NCBI GenBank assembly: GCA_023653785.1
Contig: JAMKCH010041555.1
Location: 30,768 to 94,767 of the forward strand
Source of the DNA: Ophioderma brevispina
Lineage: Eukaryota > Echinodermata > Ophiuroidea > Amphilepidida > Ophiodermatidae
Direction: 5' to 3'
DNA length: 64,000 nt
Both the position numbers and the translations under genes were made by a program. This document shows positions 45,813-60,534 of this stretch, piece after piece. A model generated the notes under the pieces. The model was not told the DNA's origin. It saw nothing but the letters and a program-made list of their open reading frames with translations, and made no database searches. Within the stretch, counting starts at the first letter, position 1. Each line of letters begins with the position of its first letter.

Positions 45813-48800
45813 ATTGAAAACAATTTTAAGTTTCTTGTGTGTGAATATATGTCAGGAAAAAAAACATAGCACATTGGCGTATACCCCTTGCGGGTTACCC
45901 AATGAAATCCTCCCTCTCTCCTTCTCCCGAAAGGAGATCAGGAAAAAATAATACATGATCAGTAAACAAATATCAAATGACACATTATATTCAATATTTA
46001 ACCATTGAAAATTGATCAAAGGTCAAAAGGTATTCTCCCACTTGCCACACCCAACCAAATAAACATATATCAAGTTGATTTTAAATGAGTGAGACCTCGT
46101 TAAAGTCTTTAGGTATTGACCATTTACCATGAGAGGTAAAAGAATTCTAATGACCACAGGCGAAAAAGTTTATAGTCATATCAATGTAATATTATAAGAT
46201 TGGATGTTAAGATTAAACAAGGTTTTCAGGATTGAAAAAAACATCAGCAAGTATTTAATTACACGTTGTTAGTTGATCACAACTTTACCGTGGACACTCC
46301 CAAAAAATCTTATTCCATCTCAAAGCATAGGAGAAATAATGCATTCTTATATCAATACACACATAACGAGCAATAAGGTTGTATTTGGGCCCAACCCACC
46401 CTTGCCACGAATATTAGCGCAAAACGGGATTATGAGTTCTTGAAATCCCGGCCAAACCATGGCATAGACTTTTTATCATTAACAGACCATGTAAGAACTT
46501 AATTCATAAGTTTCCCAGTAAGCCGAATCTGGGCAGTAAACTTGCCACCATGGACCACAATATGTTTTGTAATGGCAACAAGGCCTTACTATCAAGGGCC
46601 ATGGATTAAAACACTCCAAATCAACAACCCACTCTCATGGAAATATGCAAGAACTCTCACTTATTTGGAAACTCTACTACAGTTACGCCACTGCTATATG
46701 ACTCTTTTTTTTTATTTGACTAATAGCTATCGCCACCTCACCATTTCATGATGCACCTGGATTCGTTTTGCCAGGATTTTGACAAGCACTTGGTCAAGGC
46801 AACTCACCACATACCCATTGCTATTGTTGTTTTAGAGGACATGTGTATCAAAGATATTGGTTGACTGCTACTCGGTGGATTACCACCTGAAATGAATATG
46901 TATCCTAATGTCCATAGAGGAAAATCTTACAATCATCGCAAAAAGGGACCGGGTGGCACGGTATTTTTTTGTCCGATCTAGGAGCAATTTCATTACTAAT
47001 CCATAACAGGGGTCCGCTCCGTGAATTTTTTGTCAGGTGCGTTTGAAGCGATTAAGGGTGTAGGGATTGGGAGCAGTAATATGGACAAATAGACATACAA
47101 TTAAAATTTTCGTTGATTTTTACAACAATCTGAAAATTGTGTTTATTTTAACATCCAACCAAGTAATTCTCGTATTGGTGTGTTTCTCTGCATTATTTAT
47201 GCTCCGGGTTGAATTCCTTTTTTTTTTTTTTTTTTCCTTGAGTAGGTTATAACATTATTATTCCTGTAGTTGTAATTCAGCCACTTCACATGATCACAGC
47301 TCTGGACAATATCACGAAAAAGACGATTAGAGCATGTTTCACTTTGGGGTGTGGGGGGGGGGGGGGGACGTCCATTGATTAGTGAAAATCACACATACCC
47401 ATACCAATATTATATGATACATTTGTAAAAAACAATGATGTATTTTTTTTCTTGTTGTTACAGAAAACTTGTTTCGGTTGGTCTAAAATATATTGTGCAC
47501 ATAAGATGGCAACTATACAAAATTTTCGAAGAGATTATGGAATTATATGTCCTACTTTGATTGCAAGTCGCTTTTAAAATTCTATGTTATTATGAATTTG
47601 GATGACATATACAAAACGCTTAGTAGGACTGTAATTTACCATTTGAAAACTGTTAGTTACATCAAAGCCACCTATTTTCATTTGTAATGCTCCTACACTC
47701 TTAATAAAATAATTACCAAGTCGCTTATGTAGGACTCGGAGGGAAAAGGTGACAAATTGGTTTTTATAAAATGGAAACAATACCCAACATTGCTGTACTG
47801 CTAACCCAAATAATTGGTAAATTATTGAACCAATCTGTCGGCCATAATTTCAGCAATATGAGTGTACTTTATCACAACTAATTTTAAAATCTACTATTTT
47901 CTACCATGTTCCCTCATAAGGGCTGACACAAAAACGTGTTACTCATTTTTTTAACAACGAATAATCTACTATATGAGTCTATAGTCCATCCAAATTATAC
48001 CTTACACAGAATTTTAAAGCACTTGCAATCAAAACTAGGACAGATAATTCCATAATTTACACACCAATCTTTAATTCTTTAATTATGCATGTGCGGATAC
48101 GTGTTCTTTATTTCGAATCACGAATGACAATATTTTATTGTGTTGGTCACCCAAATATCTTCAGAACATACTAAATATCAACGTAAAATACCCATTTGTT
48201 TTTACAAAAGAAAACCTCAAATGTGATTGGGAGTACCCCCGGATACATCAAGAACCAAGAAATTGATTCGGCTCTTACAGAAGAGATTATACATCGTCAT
48301 CAGCAGCCAATCGCCAAATGTTGTCAGCGGGTACTCATGTTATTAGAATGATGACTATGATTGTCATAGTTTACCTTGTCTTGATGAATGATCAAAACAC
48401 TCGGGCAATTTATACATTACCCACACCAATCTCACAGTCGTCGCTGTAATGATCACCACGCGCGCTAAATTTATGATAAGATAGTTATCTACTAGCCTGA
48501 CTCAAGTCATTGTCGTGATAAACCAATGATGACTAAAACCCACAAAAATTTCCTAGTTCCTTCGTCATATTAAGGCTAAAGAGCGAAGTGAACCGATTTG
48601 ATAGACATTTCAGTATGATCAGTCATTTCTGTGGGAAATGGATACTTATATGAACTGCAAAGGTGGGCCACACTACTAGAGACTATTGGGGTATGACATG
48701 TCTTATCAGCGCTGGTAGAGATCTCTGCCTTCCCCACCCCTATCATACTATGTTTGTCATACACTAGAAAACAAATGACACAAAAACAAAAAAACAACCT

Positions 48801-49302
48801 AAAATTATTTTATTTTGTATAATATTTATAATAGGGGCCAGTGTTTGCATATTAGAGTGTTCGGTGCGCATGCTACAGAGCGCATAGCTCTGTCACAGCC
48901 ATGGCGCGTATGTTCAGGGGGATTATGCGCTGATTAGAGATTCTTTTGCAGGGGAAGTTTCTGGCAGTTGTGTGTACTGTGTACATTCAATACAAAACAA
49001 ATTTTAAAAGCACAGCTGAATTCATCAGCAACATGGACCCAATCTGGATTGTAAACCAAGTTGAGCGCTGTCAAATGTGGAACCCCCAATGTGTATGCAT
49101 GCAAGGTTCTCAAATGTTTCCAAATTCTGCGTGACATGACACTGCTCACTATATTTCTGGCTATTACTAAGGAGCATTATTTTGCCAGTGATTTGATTTT
49201 GAAATTGTTTGAAAAACAATTTGTAAGTAATAGCTTACCCCGTGATGGTTAATACGTCATGAAAGACCACACTTATGACTTGGACTGCATTGTAAAATAT
49301 AT
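45813..49302. other. No recognisable gene; homopolymer runs
   Basis: AT-rich DNA. Poly-T (18 T) at 47218-47235 and poly-G (15 G) at 47353-47367 are the only distinctive features. Reading frames are short and featureless. Confidence 0.4.
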
Positions 49303-49530
49303 ATATTTATTAATCTTTCCCGGGGAGGGCCAGCGCACGATAGTGTTGAAAAAAAAAAAAAAATTACCCAGTGCGCTTGGCCGGATTCGAACGGGTGACC
49401 TTCGTATTACATATGCACGACGCTCTAACCGGACTGAGGTATCAAACCAGGGTTGGTAGAAGATCGATAGAATGATATCATCTATAGGTGTTGTTAGGTT
49501 CGAAAAGGTGCTTCTTTCCTACGCATTAAA
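49303..49530 (-). mobile_element. tRNA-Thr-like SINE, copy 1
   Basis: Minus-strand element with the same parts as the 63.5-kb copy. It has a 5' block with CACCTATAGATGATATCAT and TCGATCTTCTACCAACCC, a tRNA-like head (TTTGATACCTCAGTCCGG, GTTCGAATCCGGCC), a T-tract (A run 49349-49363 on plus), and a tail CGTGCGCTGGCCCTCCCC + GGGAAAGATTAATAAA. Extra bases in the anticodon and D arms show it is a degenerate copy and not a working tRNA. Confidence 0.75.
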
Positions 49531-49984
49531 AATGCATTGAAAACTAGTCTTTACTACAGTATAGTATGATTTACATCTTGATCGATTACGCTTGTGACAA
49601 CGAGATACCGAATGCTTGCTGCTTTGCCGGATTGGTAGTTATAAACTGTAACGAGATGAATAGTTTTTTTTGTTGTCACGTGTCAGGAACCAGGTCACGT
49701 GTCAGGTATCAGTATCAGGTTTCTCTTCGGGGGTGGTGTGACCCCCCCCTTTCCCCGATACTATATAAATCCGACTAGGTTAAATCAAGGTTCTGTACAT
49801 TGGCCCTCTGACCAGAGTGCTATTATTTTTTCACAAACCGACACGTTTTGATGTCTAAAAAAACCAAAACAGTACCAAATTTACCTTTTCCATCACTGCA
49901 TCAAAAACCGAGTACGATGACGATAATCGGTTGTTTTTTCCAATGCTAGGCGATACGTACGTCACATTTTTACCTCAATGGGTC

Positions 49985-50038
49985 CCCCGAAGCACATTAT
50001 ATAATATTAAATAATATAATGTCAATCATGCTTCGGGA
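49985..50038. repeat. Small hairpin (CCCGAAGCA...TGCTTCGGG)
   Basis: The perfect outer arms CCCGAAGCA and TGCTTCGGG enclose a second AT-rich inverted pair (CATTATATAATATT and AATAATATAATG). This is a 54-bp cruciform-type structure. Confidence 0.75.
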
Positions 50039-51109
50039 AGTCATCAAATCTATTTTTCCAAAAAATTGGCTGGTATTTCCCATAATTTTAAAATTCCTTG
50101 TTAAGATTCAACATCTGTTATATTGTTTTTAATAATGTATTATATTCAAGGTCATCCGCTGATTGTGAACAAGATGGGTCCATAAGTATTTTTTTACAAA
50201 CTTGAAACTTATAGTCTCAGCCGGCTAAATCCCTACGTGGGACTGTAATGAACAGACGGATCCCCGTTTAGTTAATAGCAGGCCTTACAGCCACTTGCGC
50301 GCGGTGGCGGGGGTTATGCGTCGAGTATCTAAGCTGGAATAAATAATAGAGGAGCCTTGACTTAAGTATGTTTTCGAGACATTGTGTGCGTTCAACATTA
50401 CGTCGCTAGTAGACAGGAAAACCTCCTATGTGTCGTTGATTTTTTCCTTTAAATCTAAAAGCTTCTTGTGATGAATGGACGCCATCAAAACTCCTATGGG
50501 CAAAATTTATTCTCATCAGAACTGGTTTGCAACAAAAATAGGTGTCTTATTAGTAATACCATTTATGACTATGAGTTTGTTGAAAAAAAGTAGTCTATAA
50601 ATGAATTGCTTTTTAGTTTAGTAAATTTGAATTCAATTTGAATCTATTGGGCGTTTGAAAGGACGTTTCGTCCCTGGTAAGGAATGAAGGCGACGCCGCC
50701 TATAGCTTGTCATGAGAAAACAGATATATTTGAAACATTCCATTTTTTTTTTGCATTTATAACGCACCTGCTCAAAGTTACCTTTTCGTGGTTTCCCCCA
50801 AAAACGTCCACTTTTACATAAAATTTTTTATTTTTTTTACGTTTTTCTTTTTTTATTTAAAATTATAATACATTTGGCTCAATGGGTAATTGAAATTGCC
50901 ACATAGAAATATCTCCCCCCCCAAGATTACCACAATGCCGTTGCTTAAGGATGTGCGGGTTATATTAATTAGACAAAAGAAGTCCAAAGAAAATTGAGGG
51001 TGATCCTGTGAACAATATGCTATCAAAGCGTTTTAGTGCACAATGCATTGCTTTTAAGGTACTTCAACTGTATTTTTTATTACTAAAACGTCCGAGGAAA
51101 TAAGTGGCA

Positions 51110-51480
51110 GAACAGAAAAAAATATGTTTTTCTAACTTTGACATAAAGTCAAAATGGCCGCCATTTGGATAGATTTTTGTTAATCCTATATTCTTGAGTT
51201 TTGTTTAGGACTAGCTAGCACAATAATTTTGGTTGATCTTTATACCAATTTGTCAAGGTCTGTGGTAAACACACAATTATGACTTTTTTTTAGTACTAAA
51301 TTAGCATAGGCTTGGTTGGTTTGTTCAGGCTTTTGAATTTGCATTAAAATCAAAATGGCCGCACAATTTTGATAGATTTGTTGTCCACACATCTCGAAAT
51401 CTGCATGTCACACATGAAAATCTAACTATTTTGCGGTCTATACAACATAATTTTAGTTGATTCAAATCTTGCATTGTGAA
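51110..51480. repeat. Diverged direct duplication, ~220 bp apart
   Basis: TCAAAATGGCCGCCATTTGG at about 51150 and TCAAAATGGCCGCACAATTT at about 51347 start two blocks. Both continue with TGATAGATTT/ATAGATTTTTGTT and then CATAATTTTAGTTGAT / AATAATTTTGGTTGAT. Old duplication. Confidence 0.55.
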
Positions 51481-51747
51481 TTGTATAATGTGAATGATGA
51501 GACACCTTCCCTTAAGTAGCATAAATCCAAAATAGCAAGACAAGCAAAAGCCAATGTAATAATTGTGAGATTAATGATACGTCCTAAGATTTGTGTCAAT
51601 TTTATTTATTGCCAATTTGTTTATGCACCAATATTGGTAAGAATTAAACAAAACAACTAAACAATGTATTGTCATTTCATATTACCAGTCTTTTACCATG
51701 AGATTCACTCTCATGCGTCAGGATCAAGTTCCGGTTTGTAGAAGTAA

Positions 51748-51784
51748 TTATTGTTCCGGGCCGTTTACCATAGTCCGGGAACAA
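51748..51784. repeat. Small hairpin with TTCCGGG / CCGGGAA arms
   Basis: ATTGTTCCGGGCC and GTCCGGGAACAAT are near-inverted copies around a ~10-base loop. Confidence 0.55.
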
Positions 51785-51899
51785 TGGTGAAACAATAGAG
51801 CAATCGATTCCCCAGTTGACTCTTCACCCAATATTAGTTTCACGCTTTATTCCGTTATCGTCTATGGAGCACCGACTATGGCTCTCGCCGGATTATATC

Positions 51900-54800
51900 T
51901 GCTTTTCACACAGGCCGCTGAAGAATTGGGCACATATGATACCATTTAATTTTAAAGGGGGATGATACATATTTAAGTCTATTAAGTTTTCTTTATTGCT
52001 GGAGAGATGGCCTTCACCCCTCAAACCCCACTGTAACTTTTCACACCGATATTCAACCCATTTGGATGTGAGATCTGAAAATGTGAGTTTGTAATCCAAT
52101 AGAGTACTCTGTAATTAATTAAAACTATTCTGCTCATAACATCCAATCCAATACCAAATATTCCTGTAGCCCTCAAATTTACAAGTCGTATGATATGCGA
52201 AAACAGGTAGCTTTCTACATATACTTCATTAACTTTTGACCACTTCGGTAAAATTGGGGGTCCTGGGCACGAGGCTATTAGTAATTCGGAACCATGGCCC
52301 TTTATTCTAATCTACATAGCAAGCCTATCAATAATTACGGTATTTCTTAACCTTCGTCTAATTTTGGTAACATGTCTAATCAGCAGGGGGGTTGATGTAA
52401 CTCCATTATATTTCCATGAGATCACCCCTTTGATACTTGGTTTTGTGCATCAAATGGATTGCTATGGTTCTTCTCTATCCTACCCACCTAAAAGTAACCT
52501 ACAATAATATAAAAATGACGTTTTATAAACATTGGTGAAACCTTTGTTTTTAGAGCAAAATATAGGCTTTTTTTGGTAATTTTTGTTTTTCCTGAATCAA
52601 TTACATAGTATACAGTATAGGAGCTCACATCCACTTCAACTTTGGCGGCTTACCCTTCCTTGGGTAAGGTGGTGCGTGTTTTGTCCGTGTATTTGATCGA
52701 CTTTTTTCAAGAAAAATGTGCTCAAACAGATATAACAATATACTAAACAACCCAGTTGGCGATACAATCACACACTTTTTTTTTGCCACCAGGAGGAAAC
52801 AATCGGGGTGGTTTCTTTAGTGGCATTAACATACTCCAATTCCTCCATAGCATTTGGTTAAATATAAATATAAACTATGTTTTATTAATTTTTTCAAATT
52901 TAAAAAGTACATAAATAGTTTGCGACATTATTGCTTAAAATTTGTTGGGATATGTGTTGAGTTACCTTAAGTGTGCCTATTTAAGCACAAAAACCAAACA
53001 ATGTTTTAAAGGTTCTTAGCTTTTTTCGGTATTCTATATCTGTTTGTTCCATTTTTACACCACCATCCGCTGTCTTTTGAACAGGTGCGTGTTTATTCTA
53101 TAACGGTGGAGGGTTATGTTTGGTTGGCATTTTCGCGATAATCACATAAGGGGAAACATGTAGAGATACAGGTCACCTCAGCAGCAATCGTTAACATGGC
53201 TGTTTAACACATCAGTGGTAACGGTCCAAAAAATATATGCCATCGTTGTAACAAATATCCGCTGCGTGGTAATTGTATTTGTCTGATATATGTTCTACCT
53301 ACAGCGATGAAAAAAACTTTTGAATTATTTCAACAATGTGACATTCAAAAAATCACTTTAGATATTTGAAAAAAGTTGACAGCCTCATTTGACAAATTTA
53401 AGTTTGTATTTTTTTTAAGTGCAATGCTTTATTAATTGTTTCACTATATTGCTGGCATTTGGTAAATAGAAAGTTGTCCTTTTCCTTGTCAAAAAATGTG
53501 TCTTTTGAATTTTAGTCTACCATGTATAGTTTGCTATGAACAAACTGAAATAATTTATTAATCTCTCTTGAAAAACACCTATATACGTGCTTTAACCTTT
53601 TTATAATAAAAATGCAGTCTACCTCTCCTTGGTATCACATCATTAATGATATATTAGTTAGGTCATGCTTCCATCAAACCTATCCAAAAAAATGGGCCCA
53701 AGGAGTAGCATTGTTGACACCCTCGACAGATTAGATATGGATTTTTGGTTACATGGGCCTGATAAATCACCAAATATCCCATCAAACCTTTTATTCACTG
53801 CTTCATCTGATATTGTGGACCCGTACCATTCTTGCGGATGGTGAAAAATTCAATTGAGGCGCAGGGACTTTGTTAATCATGTTGTATTGCTTGAGGACTG
53901 TTAAGGCCCTGAAACTGCAACCCAGATGTGCGTTTCCATACATGAATGTGAAGGTATTAGTGCAGGTGAGTGGGTTTATTACCGGAGTGTCCTCCAAATT
54001 TAATCCGGTACATGGCACGTGCATTTGAATACTTTCATTTTCCCTCTCCGTACTTAATTGAATAGGTCCAAAACGCGAGGTGTGTTAATCCGACACCGTA
54101 TCAGTGCGAATTACGACTTATAATAAAGATGTTGGTCGCCTTGTATCAGTTCAAGGCTGACACATGTAGAATTCCCGATGCGGGTGCACTCAATTTTCAA
54201 AAAAAATCATATTTTTTGTATATTACATAATGCTTTATTCCATTATACTAATACGAAACCCCCCAAGTACTATAGAAATCCACAATCGTTATACAATTGT
54301 ACCGGATCCGGAAATTTTGTTATATCACGCTTTATTGTCATATGACACTGTATAGTGTGCATAAATGCCTTTATGCAGGAAAACAAAAATCCGATTCATC
54401 TCTAACTTTGGAATTACCGCTTTTGGGTGACTATCTTTGGTGTTGTAAATGTTTATTTTAATACTAAACAAAAAAAAGTTCCAAGCACGAATGATAACGC
54501 GTGATTTTTTTCACACTGTATACATAAGACGTGTCCTGGAATAATATGCAGCAGTTCACTATCAGGAAAATATTAACAACTAGATGAAAAAGTGTGCTCT
54601 GGATTATAGACAGTCGAGGAGAATTTATATCTGATGGTTAAGAAAAGATTTCAGTAATTGCGTAAATGAAGCCAGTTTTGAGACAGTAAAGCCTGTAAAT
54701 TATGAAAAAGGGTTTTTTCCCGATTGTTTTTTCCTTGCCGGACTTGTGTCATTTTTATGTGTAGTACATATTAAGATGTTTTTTTTGAAAATTGATCAAA

Positions 54801-56406
54801 GAATGTTTTTGAAGCCACAAATTTTATTTAAACTAGATATTTTCATCAGTTGGTTCCTGTGTTTTTAAATGGCAATTAATAATCATGTTTTTTTAATTTT
54901 TTAGTTTTTTGCTTTTTAAAATTTTATTACACTAACTGTCAAAGTCCAACAAATTATGACAGCCATATTGGATGTATGCACCATAATGCCCCTAAACCAC
55001 TCATCTCATATTGCTACTAGTATTCTGTTTTGAGTTTCGTTAGACCCCAAAACTGGTTTAGAGGACACCAACATCATCATCTACGACTTCAGATCTTGAG
55101 TTATGGGCAAAGTCACTTTGAATGCGCCCCATGAATTTATGCCAAATTAGACACTATTTCTGCAACCCGGATGTTCTCGGACTTTTAGTATGCATTTGGG
55201 TAGTCAAAGAATCAATGATTGTCGAAGAAAAACCTTTGATAGCAACTAGTTCTAGGTTACACCAAACGTTCATGATCTTCTTGGCCTAATATATGTGAGT
55301 GGCATTTCTGTGAGGGGGGGGAATTTTTGCGCGGGGGAAGACACCATTTCAGACTTTTCATTTTTCTTCTTGATACGAGTGTATTTTGAGGATAAAATAC
55401 CTTGCATATATGCTAAAGTAGTTGTAAAACACCAAGTCAAACTTGTTATGTGATTATATGAGGGCCCTGTCATCTTATAAGGCGATGTCATTTGATGTTG
55501 CCAGTATGCATATAGCCGAGCCGTTTTGAAAATGAGGTCCATTTTACATAGGAGGCTTTTGATGTTAAAAGGTCCCAAATGTAATAGGACGGTTTTTCCT
55601 GCCCAACAACGGTCATTAATCAATATTTTCAGTACCATTTATAATCGTTTCTTAAAGGTGGGAACCCCGATTGGTAACACACATCACCTCACTTGCTCCG
55701 CAAATTAGGATTTTAGTATAAGAAGACAAATTCAACATTTTCTCATTACACCAGTGAATTTTAAGGCCTGTGGAAATGTTTCGTGTTATTGTATGCCCCG
55801 AACCCAATAACGTCTCCAAATGTGTTAATGTGGTTGAGCACATTAATTAACACACACTGGCCTATGACAATTGGTGGTAACGATTTTTTCTGTTCTACTC
55901 CATCCACAAAAACGGCAGGTCCGATTTAACTCATCATATGAAAAAATCGACTAAGATTGTGTCACCACCTTTGAGATAATCTGTGAGAAAACGAAAGTCT
56001 TAAGATGAAATGCTATATACAGGCACTTTATGAATCTCTAATGTGATGTTTGATAAAACGCATAACATTTCAGGACATGTATAAACAGGCCTTTTTTGTA
56101 ATCTATTTGGAAACGTGGTGGCGGTAAGAAATACACTTATTATGGTATTTGTAAGGTTTTGGCGACCAATCACTTAGTCAATCTTTTCATATGGTGTTTT
56201 CGTTTACATCAATGGAAGAATTATCACCCAAAAACATCTGATTACAAATTTTGGTTAAATAGATCAACGCTTTTGGCATAGTGGACTATAGAAGACACTA
56301 AGATGTGAAGTAAATGACCCATAGAACAGTATGTTGGTAATAAAGTGGTTGACACGTTTTATTGTGAGGACGTATTTGTCCATCCACTGAACATAAAAAT
56401 GAAACA
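51900..56406. other. No recognisable gene
   Basis: About 4.5 kb of AT-rich DNA. The 122-residue minus frame at 55270-55638 has no recognisable domain and unremarkable composition. No repeat family was traced here. Confidence 0.35.
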
Positions 56407-56425
56407 TTTTTTTTTTTTTTTTTTT
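56407..56425. repeat. Poly-T run (19 T)
   Basis: Directly visible homopolymer. The 116-residue plus frame that follows (56531-56881) shows no known motif and is not supported as a gene. Confidence 0.9.
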
Positions 56426-57525
56426 AATTTTGTATTGTTTTTTAGAAATTTGTCTTTTGTGATTGTTCTTTAAAATCTTGTTCATTTCTAGTGCACCTTT
56501 AACTTCTAACAATTGATTCAAAATTGCTGAGTGTTCCTAGTTTTGGCGTGTTATGCATATACACTGCAGGACAAAACTCTCATTGTAGTTGGATGGTCAT
56601 GGTCCAGACCAAGAAGTGTCCAGATTTTGATTGCCATTTTTGACTATTGTGAGACCTTTACCTACGCATTTAAGTATGGCATACACACCCAGCAGATTGG
56701 CATTTATTACAATGCAGAAGGTTGGCTGACACATATACTGCTAGAGACTTGGGGAAAAAGCAATCTGGTATTGGAGATGGCATACCTACTTGGAAATGTT
56801 AGATGGCATGCGATCACAGAAGCTCACAGACACAACAGGGCAACAATTAATTCTAATTCCTTCGTCAGGCCTCGCGTATAAGATATCGATGATAGTGACT
56901 GATCGACGTATATGAGAATTAACGTCAGAAAGTGAAAATACATTCAATGTTCAAGTTGAAAGTTGAAAAAGAGATTGTTTGAACGGCTTTGATAGAGTAG
57001 AGTTGTAAAAGAGTGAATTCAAACACGTTTCAGGGTTCACTGTGAATCGAGCTAATTTAGAGATTTTTTTTACAACTTTCAAGCCATTTTACACCATGAT
57101 ACTGTATGATTAGTTTCAATCTCACTGCAAATCAACGTGTTTAGGGTATTTGGTGACACTTTTCAAATTCACTAGAGTGTTTTAGAAAAAACAACAATCA
57201 CGTAAACAGTAAACGGTATATACTTTACATATACATTTATATGTGTTTTGAATTTTTGTACTGTTTTTCCCGACCTTACAAACTTTTTTTTTTTTTCACT
57301 AGTCATGTGCGAAGGGTCATCTTCATGGAAATATTGAAACACATCACACCTCAACGACTAATTTCGGAAACACACTGCGTTTAAGTTTAAAAACATTATA
57401 ACTAAGTTACTGGGCATCATGGTAAATGCAGGAATATCTAAATTAAAAGACATTGCCACTAATAACTTGAATTAACTCCCTTTCAAGTGTTTACAATCAG
57501 GGCCGCACGATAATATTCGGCCCGT

Positions 57526-57541
57526 GGGGGGGGGGGGGGGG
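57526..57541. repeat. Poly-G run (16 G) in GC-rich patch
   Basis: The run follows GGGCCGCACGATAATATTCGG and precedes CACCTTAGAGTTACGG. The patch resembles the GC-rich dispersed fragments at 37.4 and 58.3 kb. Confidence 0.8.
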
Positions 57542-58189
57542 CACCTTAGAGTTACGGCCCCCCTTTCACCAACTTCGTTTTCCAGAATCCCCCAGAGGAT
57601 GGAGAGATTTTTGAGTTACAGTGGCTGCGAAGCGGGTGTGTGTGAGCTGTATAAATGTAACAAGTTGATTGCAACTAACGTGTTGCTTTTTTTGCTTGCT
57701 TTTATTCATATGTAAGTGCTTGACTTTCCAAAACCATTTCTCATGAAAAATAGAAGTTTGTAATGTTTCACCTTTTAATGGATGGAGCGAGGGTCGGGGT
57801 GTGGGGGGGTTGCTATGCGCGGGGTCTCAAGTAACTATAGCTGGTGGGTTTTAGTTTTGTTTGTCAAATATAATCTACATAGTGTTTCCTGAAGATGCAT
57901 ATTATGAAGTGGCCCGAAGCGTCGGACCCTGCGCACTTTCCAAAAACAGATTTTCTCATTAATATTTGATAGAAACAATTTGAAATTGGTATTATCCACT
58001 TATAATTCCTAACCAAAACCACCGATTATAAAAGCACAGGTCTTAAATTGGTTTCTTGTGTACTTTCCAAACCAATAGAAGGCCCTGTACTAATTTATCA
58101 AGAATGGAAATTTTCGTGGTTTTCAGAGTATTTTCTCAACGTAAGTAGTATCATTGTCGCAGGAGGGGGAAACGGGCCCCCTGTATCCG

Positions 58190-58390
58190 CCAATGCTCTT
58201 TCTCTCTGTCTCTAGCTCTCTGTCTCCATCCCGCCTCTCTCACTTTCCGCCCTCGCTTACTTTTATCACACCGCAAGGGCTGAACTTTTATTTTTACGGG
58301 CCCCTAGGACCCGGGCCCCTAGCACCCCCCCCCGTGTGCCCGGGGTCAATTACCTACCCACCCCCTTTGACCCCCCCTCTCAGCGGTACT
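58190..58390. repeat. Pyrimidine tract and GC-rich fragment (inverse of 37.4-kb motif)
   Basis: CTCTTTCTCTCTGTCTC is followed by TTTTTACGGGCCCCTAGGAC, CCGGGCCCCTAGCACC and poly-C runs. TACGGGCCCCTAGGAC is the reverse complement of GTCCTAGGGGCCCGTA at 37.4 kb. Confidence 0.6.
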
Positions 58391-60500
58391 GTTACAATTA
58401 AAAGTAATCATTCTAATAAAGTAACTAATATCGTGTTAAGAACTTAATGTCATTGGTTGCCATAAAATTTCATAAAAGTTGCAGTATCTAGGTGTTTCGT
58501 TAGGAGATAGAAGTTTCGGTGTAAAGTGACCTCTGTCAATTTTGCAATTTGTTTTGTATGAGAATTAGGGACTACTCGTTCTTTCTAACGATAAAACAGA
58601 ATGGAAGATCCAAAATTGTGGTAACTCGGTTCCCATTTCGCAGATCTCATGCTCATACCAACATTTGACATGACAACCAATTTTGTCAAATTGAAGCATT
58701 TTGGAAAATTTTGGCCCCCAATACAATCAAAAGTTCAATGACCGTTATCTCCGCATTTTCACGCATATCTCTGTAACTGAAACTCATCACAGATATGCCA
58801 AAATAGATATTCTGATTCCTTGTGAGGAGACGAATCATTGCACCACTTTTTATTTACGATTAAGCTCTCTTATCCAAGATGGCCACCAAACGACCCCTGG
58901 ACAATATTTGATTTTGGTAACATCAGCATTCTTGCAGAATGGGATAGTTGGTCTAAATAATCATTTTAGAATTTAGTTTCAATGGGGGGGGGTGCATTGA
59001 ACCCCTATATCTGCTAGACTAAAATGATACATTCCTTTTCTAGGTTCGAAAACAATCAGAGAAAAAAATACACCCAATCATATCCGAAGGCATTATAGAT
59101 CCCGTTAGTGTAAATAGGAGTATTCCACAAAATGAAAAACTACTGAAAGTGTCCGAGTGGCGGAAAGGATAATGTTTCCGCACCCGAAAACAGGCACTGA
59201 AGAGTGGGAAATCGAGTAAAATGAATCCGAAGGAAAGGAAAAGTTTCCTTTCAAAGAAAGGAAAACTCAAATGTATATCCACCATAGTGAGAAATAATCT
59301 GACAAATTCCGCTATTGGTCATTCTGAAGAGCAATTTAAATAAGGTTCTACCACTTTCCCTTTGAAATTGAAGCTTGGTTTAAGACAATGGTTCATATTG
59401 GACATTAAATATAGCTATAACGTGTTCACGAAACACGTTTTGGAAACGACTCTATAGGCGCATGCGCGCTGGTGGCCGAATGTATCAAAAACTGATTTAG
59501 TCAAAGTATTCTTAATAGCAATATTATTTGTTAAACATTTCAAGTAATGGTTATATCAATTCGAATATGTGATCCAGAGCGGTGGGGACATTGCAAAAGA
59601 TCGTGAATCGCAAATCGGTGTTCCAAATGCAAAAGGAGTGCATTTCACTCTTTTATTAAGATGGTTTTTAGAGTGACTACAAAAGACGGTGGAATTTATG
59701 TTTACTTACAAATCAACAAAAGGTTTTATAACTGCTATTGGTTAGTATTTTGATATCAGAATTAAATAGTAAAAGAGGAAATTCTGCAATGGAAAGGGTA
59801 GAAATAGGGGGAAATGTTCTACAAGGGTTACAAACATAAAAAATGTTTCAAATTGTGGTATACCATTCCATTCAAATTGCTATTACAGTATTATATACCA
59901 TGCTAAACTAAAAAAACATTATGTTTTCCTATGGATTATTTAATATTATAAACATAAAAAATTTTACAAAATGGGCCGTTTTCATTACAATGGTCTCAAT
60001 TTGTTCAGGGCACATCACAATCAATAAGAAATGTATACGAATCTGTGTGTTATCTAATTTTATACGTATTTTTTAAATGTAAAGGATGACGAAAAGGCAA
60101 GAAAACAGTGTTCTGAAACATAATGATGAGTCTCATTCACTGTGTGTTGTCAGAAAGGCCATACCATAAGTTAACGCAATTAATGATGTTCTTAACCATG
60201 AGCTTGTGCATTAAAATAGTGGTTCAAAGTAATCAAATATCGTTAAATCCAAAAAAAACTTAAAACCTCACAAAAATATAGTGACTTGGTAGTCAATATA
60301 AGTGCCGACAAGGGTCTGTTTACATCTTGATCCCAACTCTGGCATGAAAACAGTACGCTCTTAAGAGTGACTTCTGTGAATGTATGAGGGTTGTAGGAAC
60401 ATGTTACAATCTTGGAACTAGCCACCCCTCTATGTATACAAAATATGGAAATAACAGGTTGCTTATTATATTTTGTGAAACACCTAAAAGTATTTTACAA
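58391..60500. other. No recognisable gene
   Basis: AT-rich. The 91-residue frame at 58701-58976 has no recognisable motif. Poly-G (about 58985-58992) and a GGAAAG-rich patch near 59230-59265 are the only visible peculiarities. Confidence 0.35.
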
Positions 60501-60534
60501 TATTAATACCAAACAGAGAAATAACTTCAGACCT

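Noticed and set aside
55270..55638. 122-residue minus-strand frame
   Set aside because: No domain recognised, and it lies in a stretch with no other coding signal.
56531..56881. 116-residue plus-strand frame beginning MFLVLACYAYTLQDK
   Set aside because: No recognisable motif, no exon-like base shift, unremarkable codon use; probably chance.
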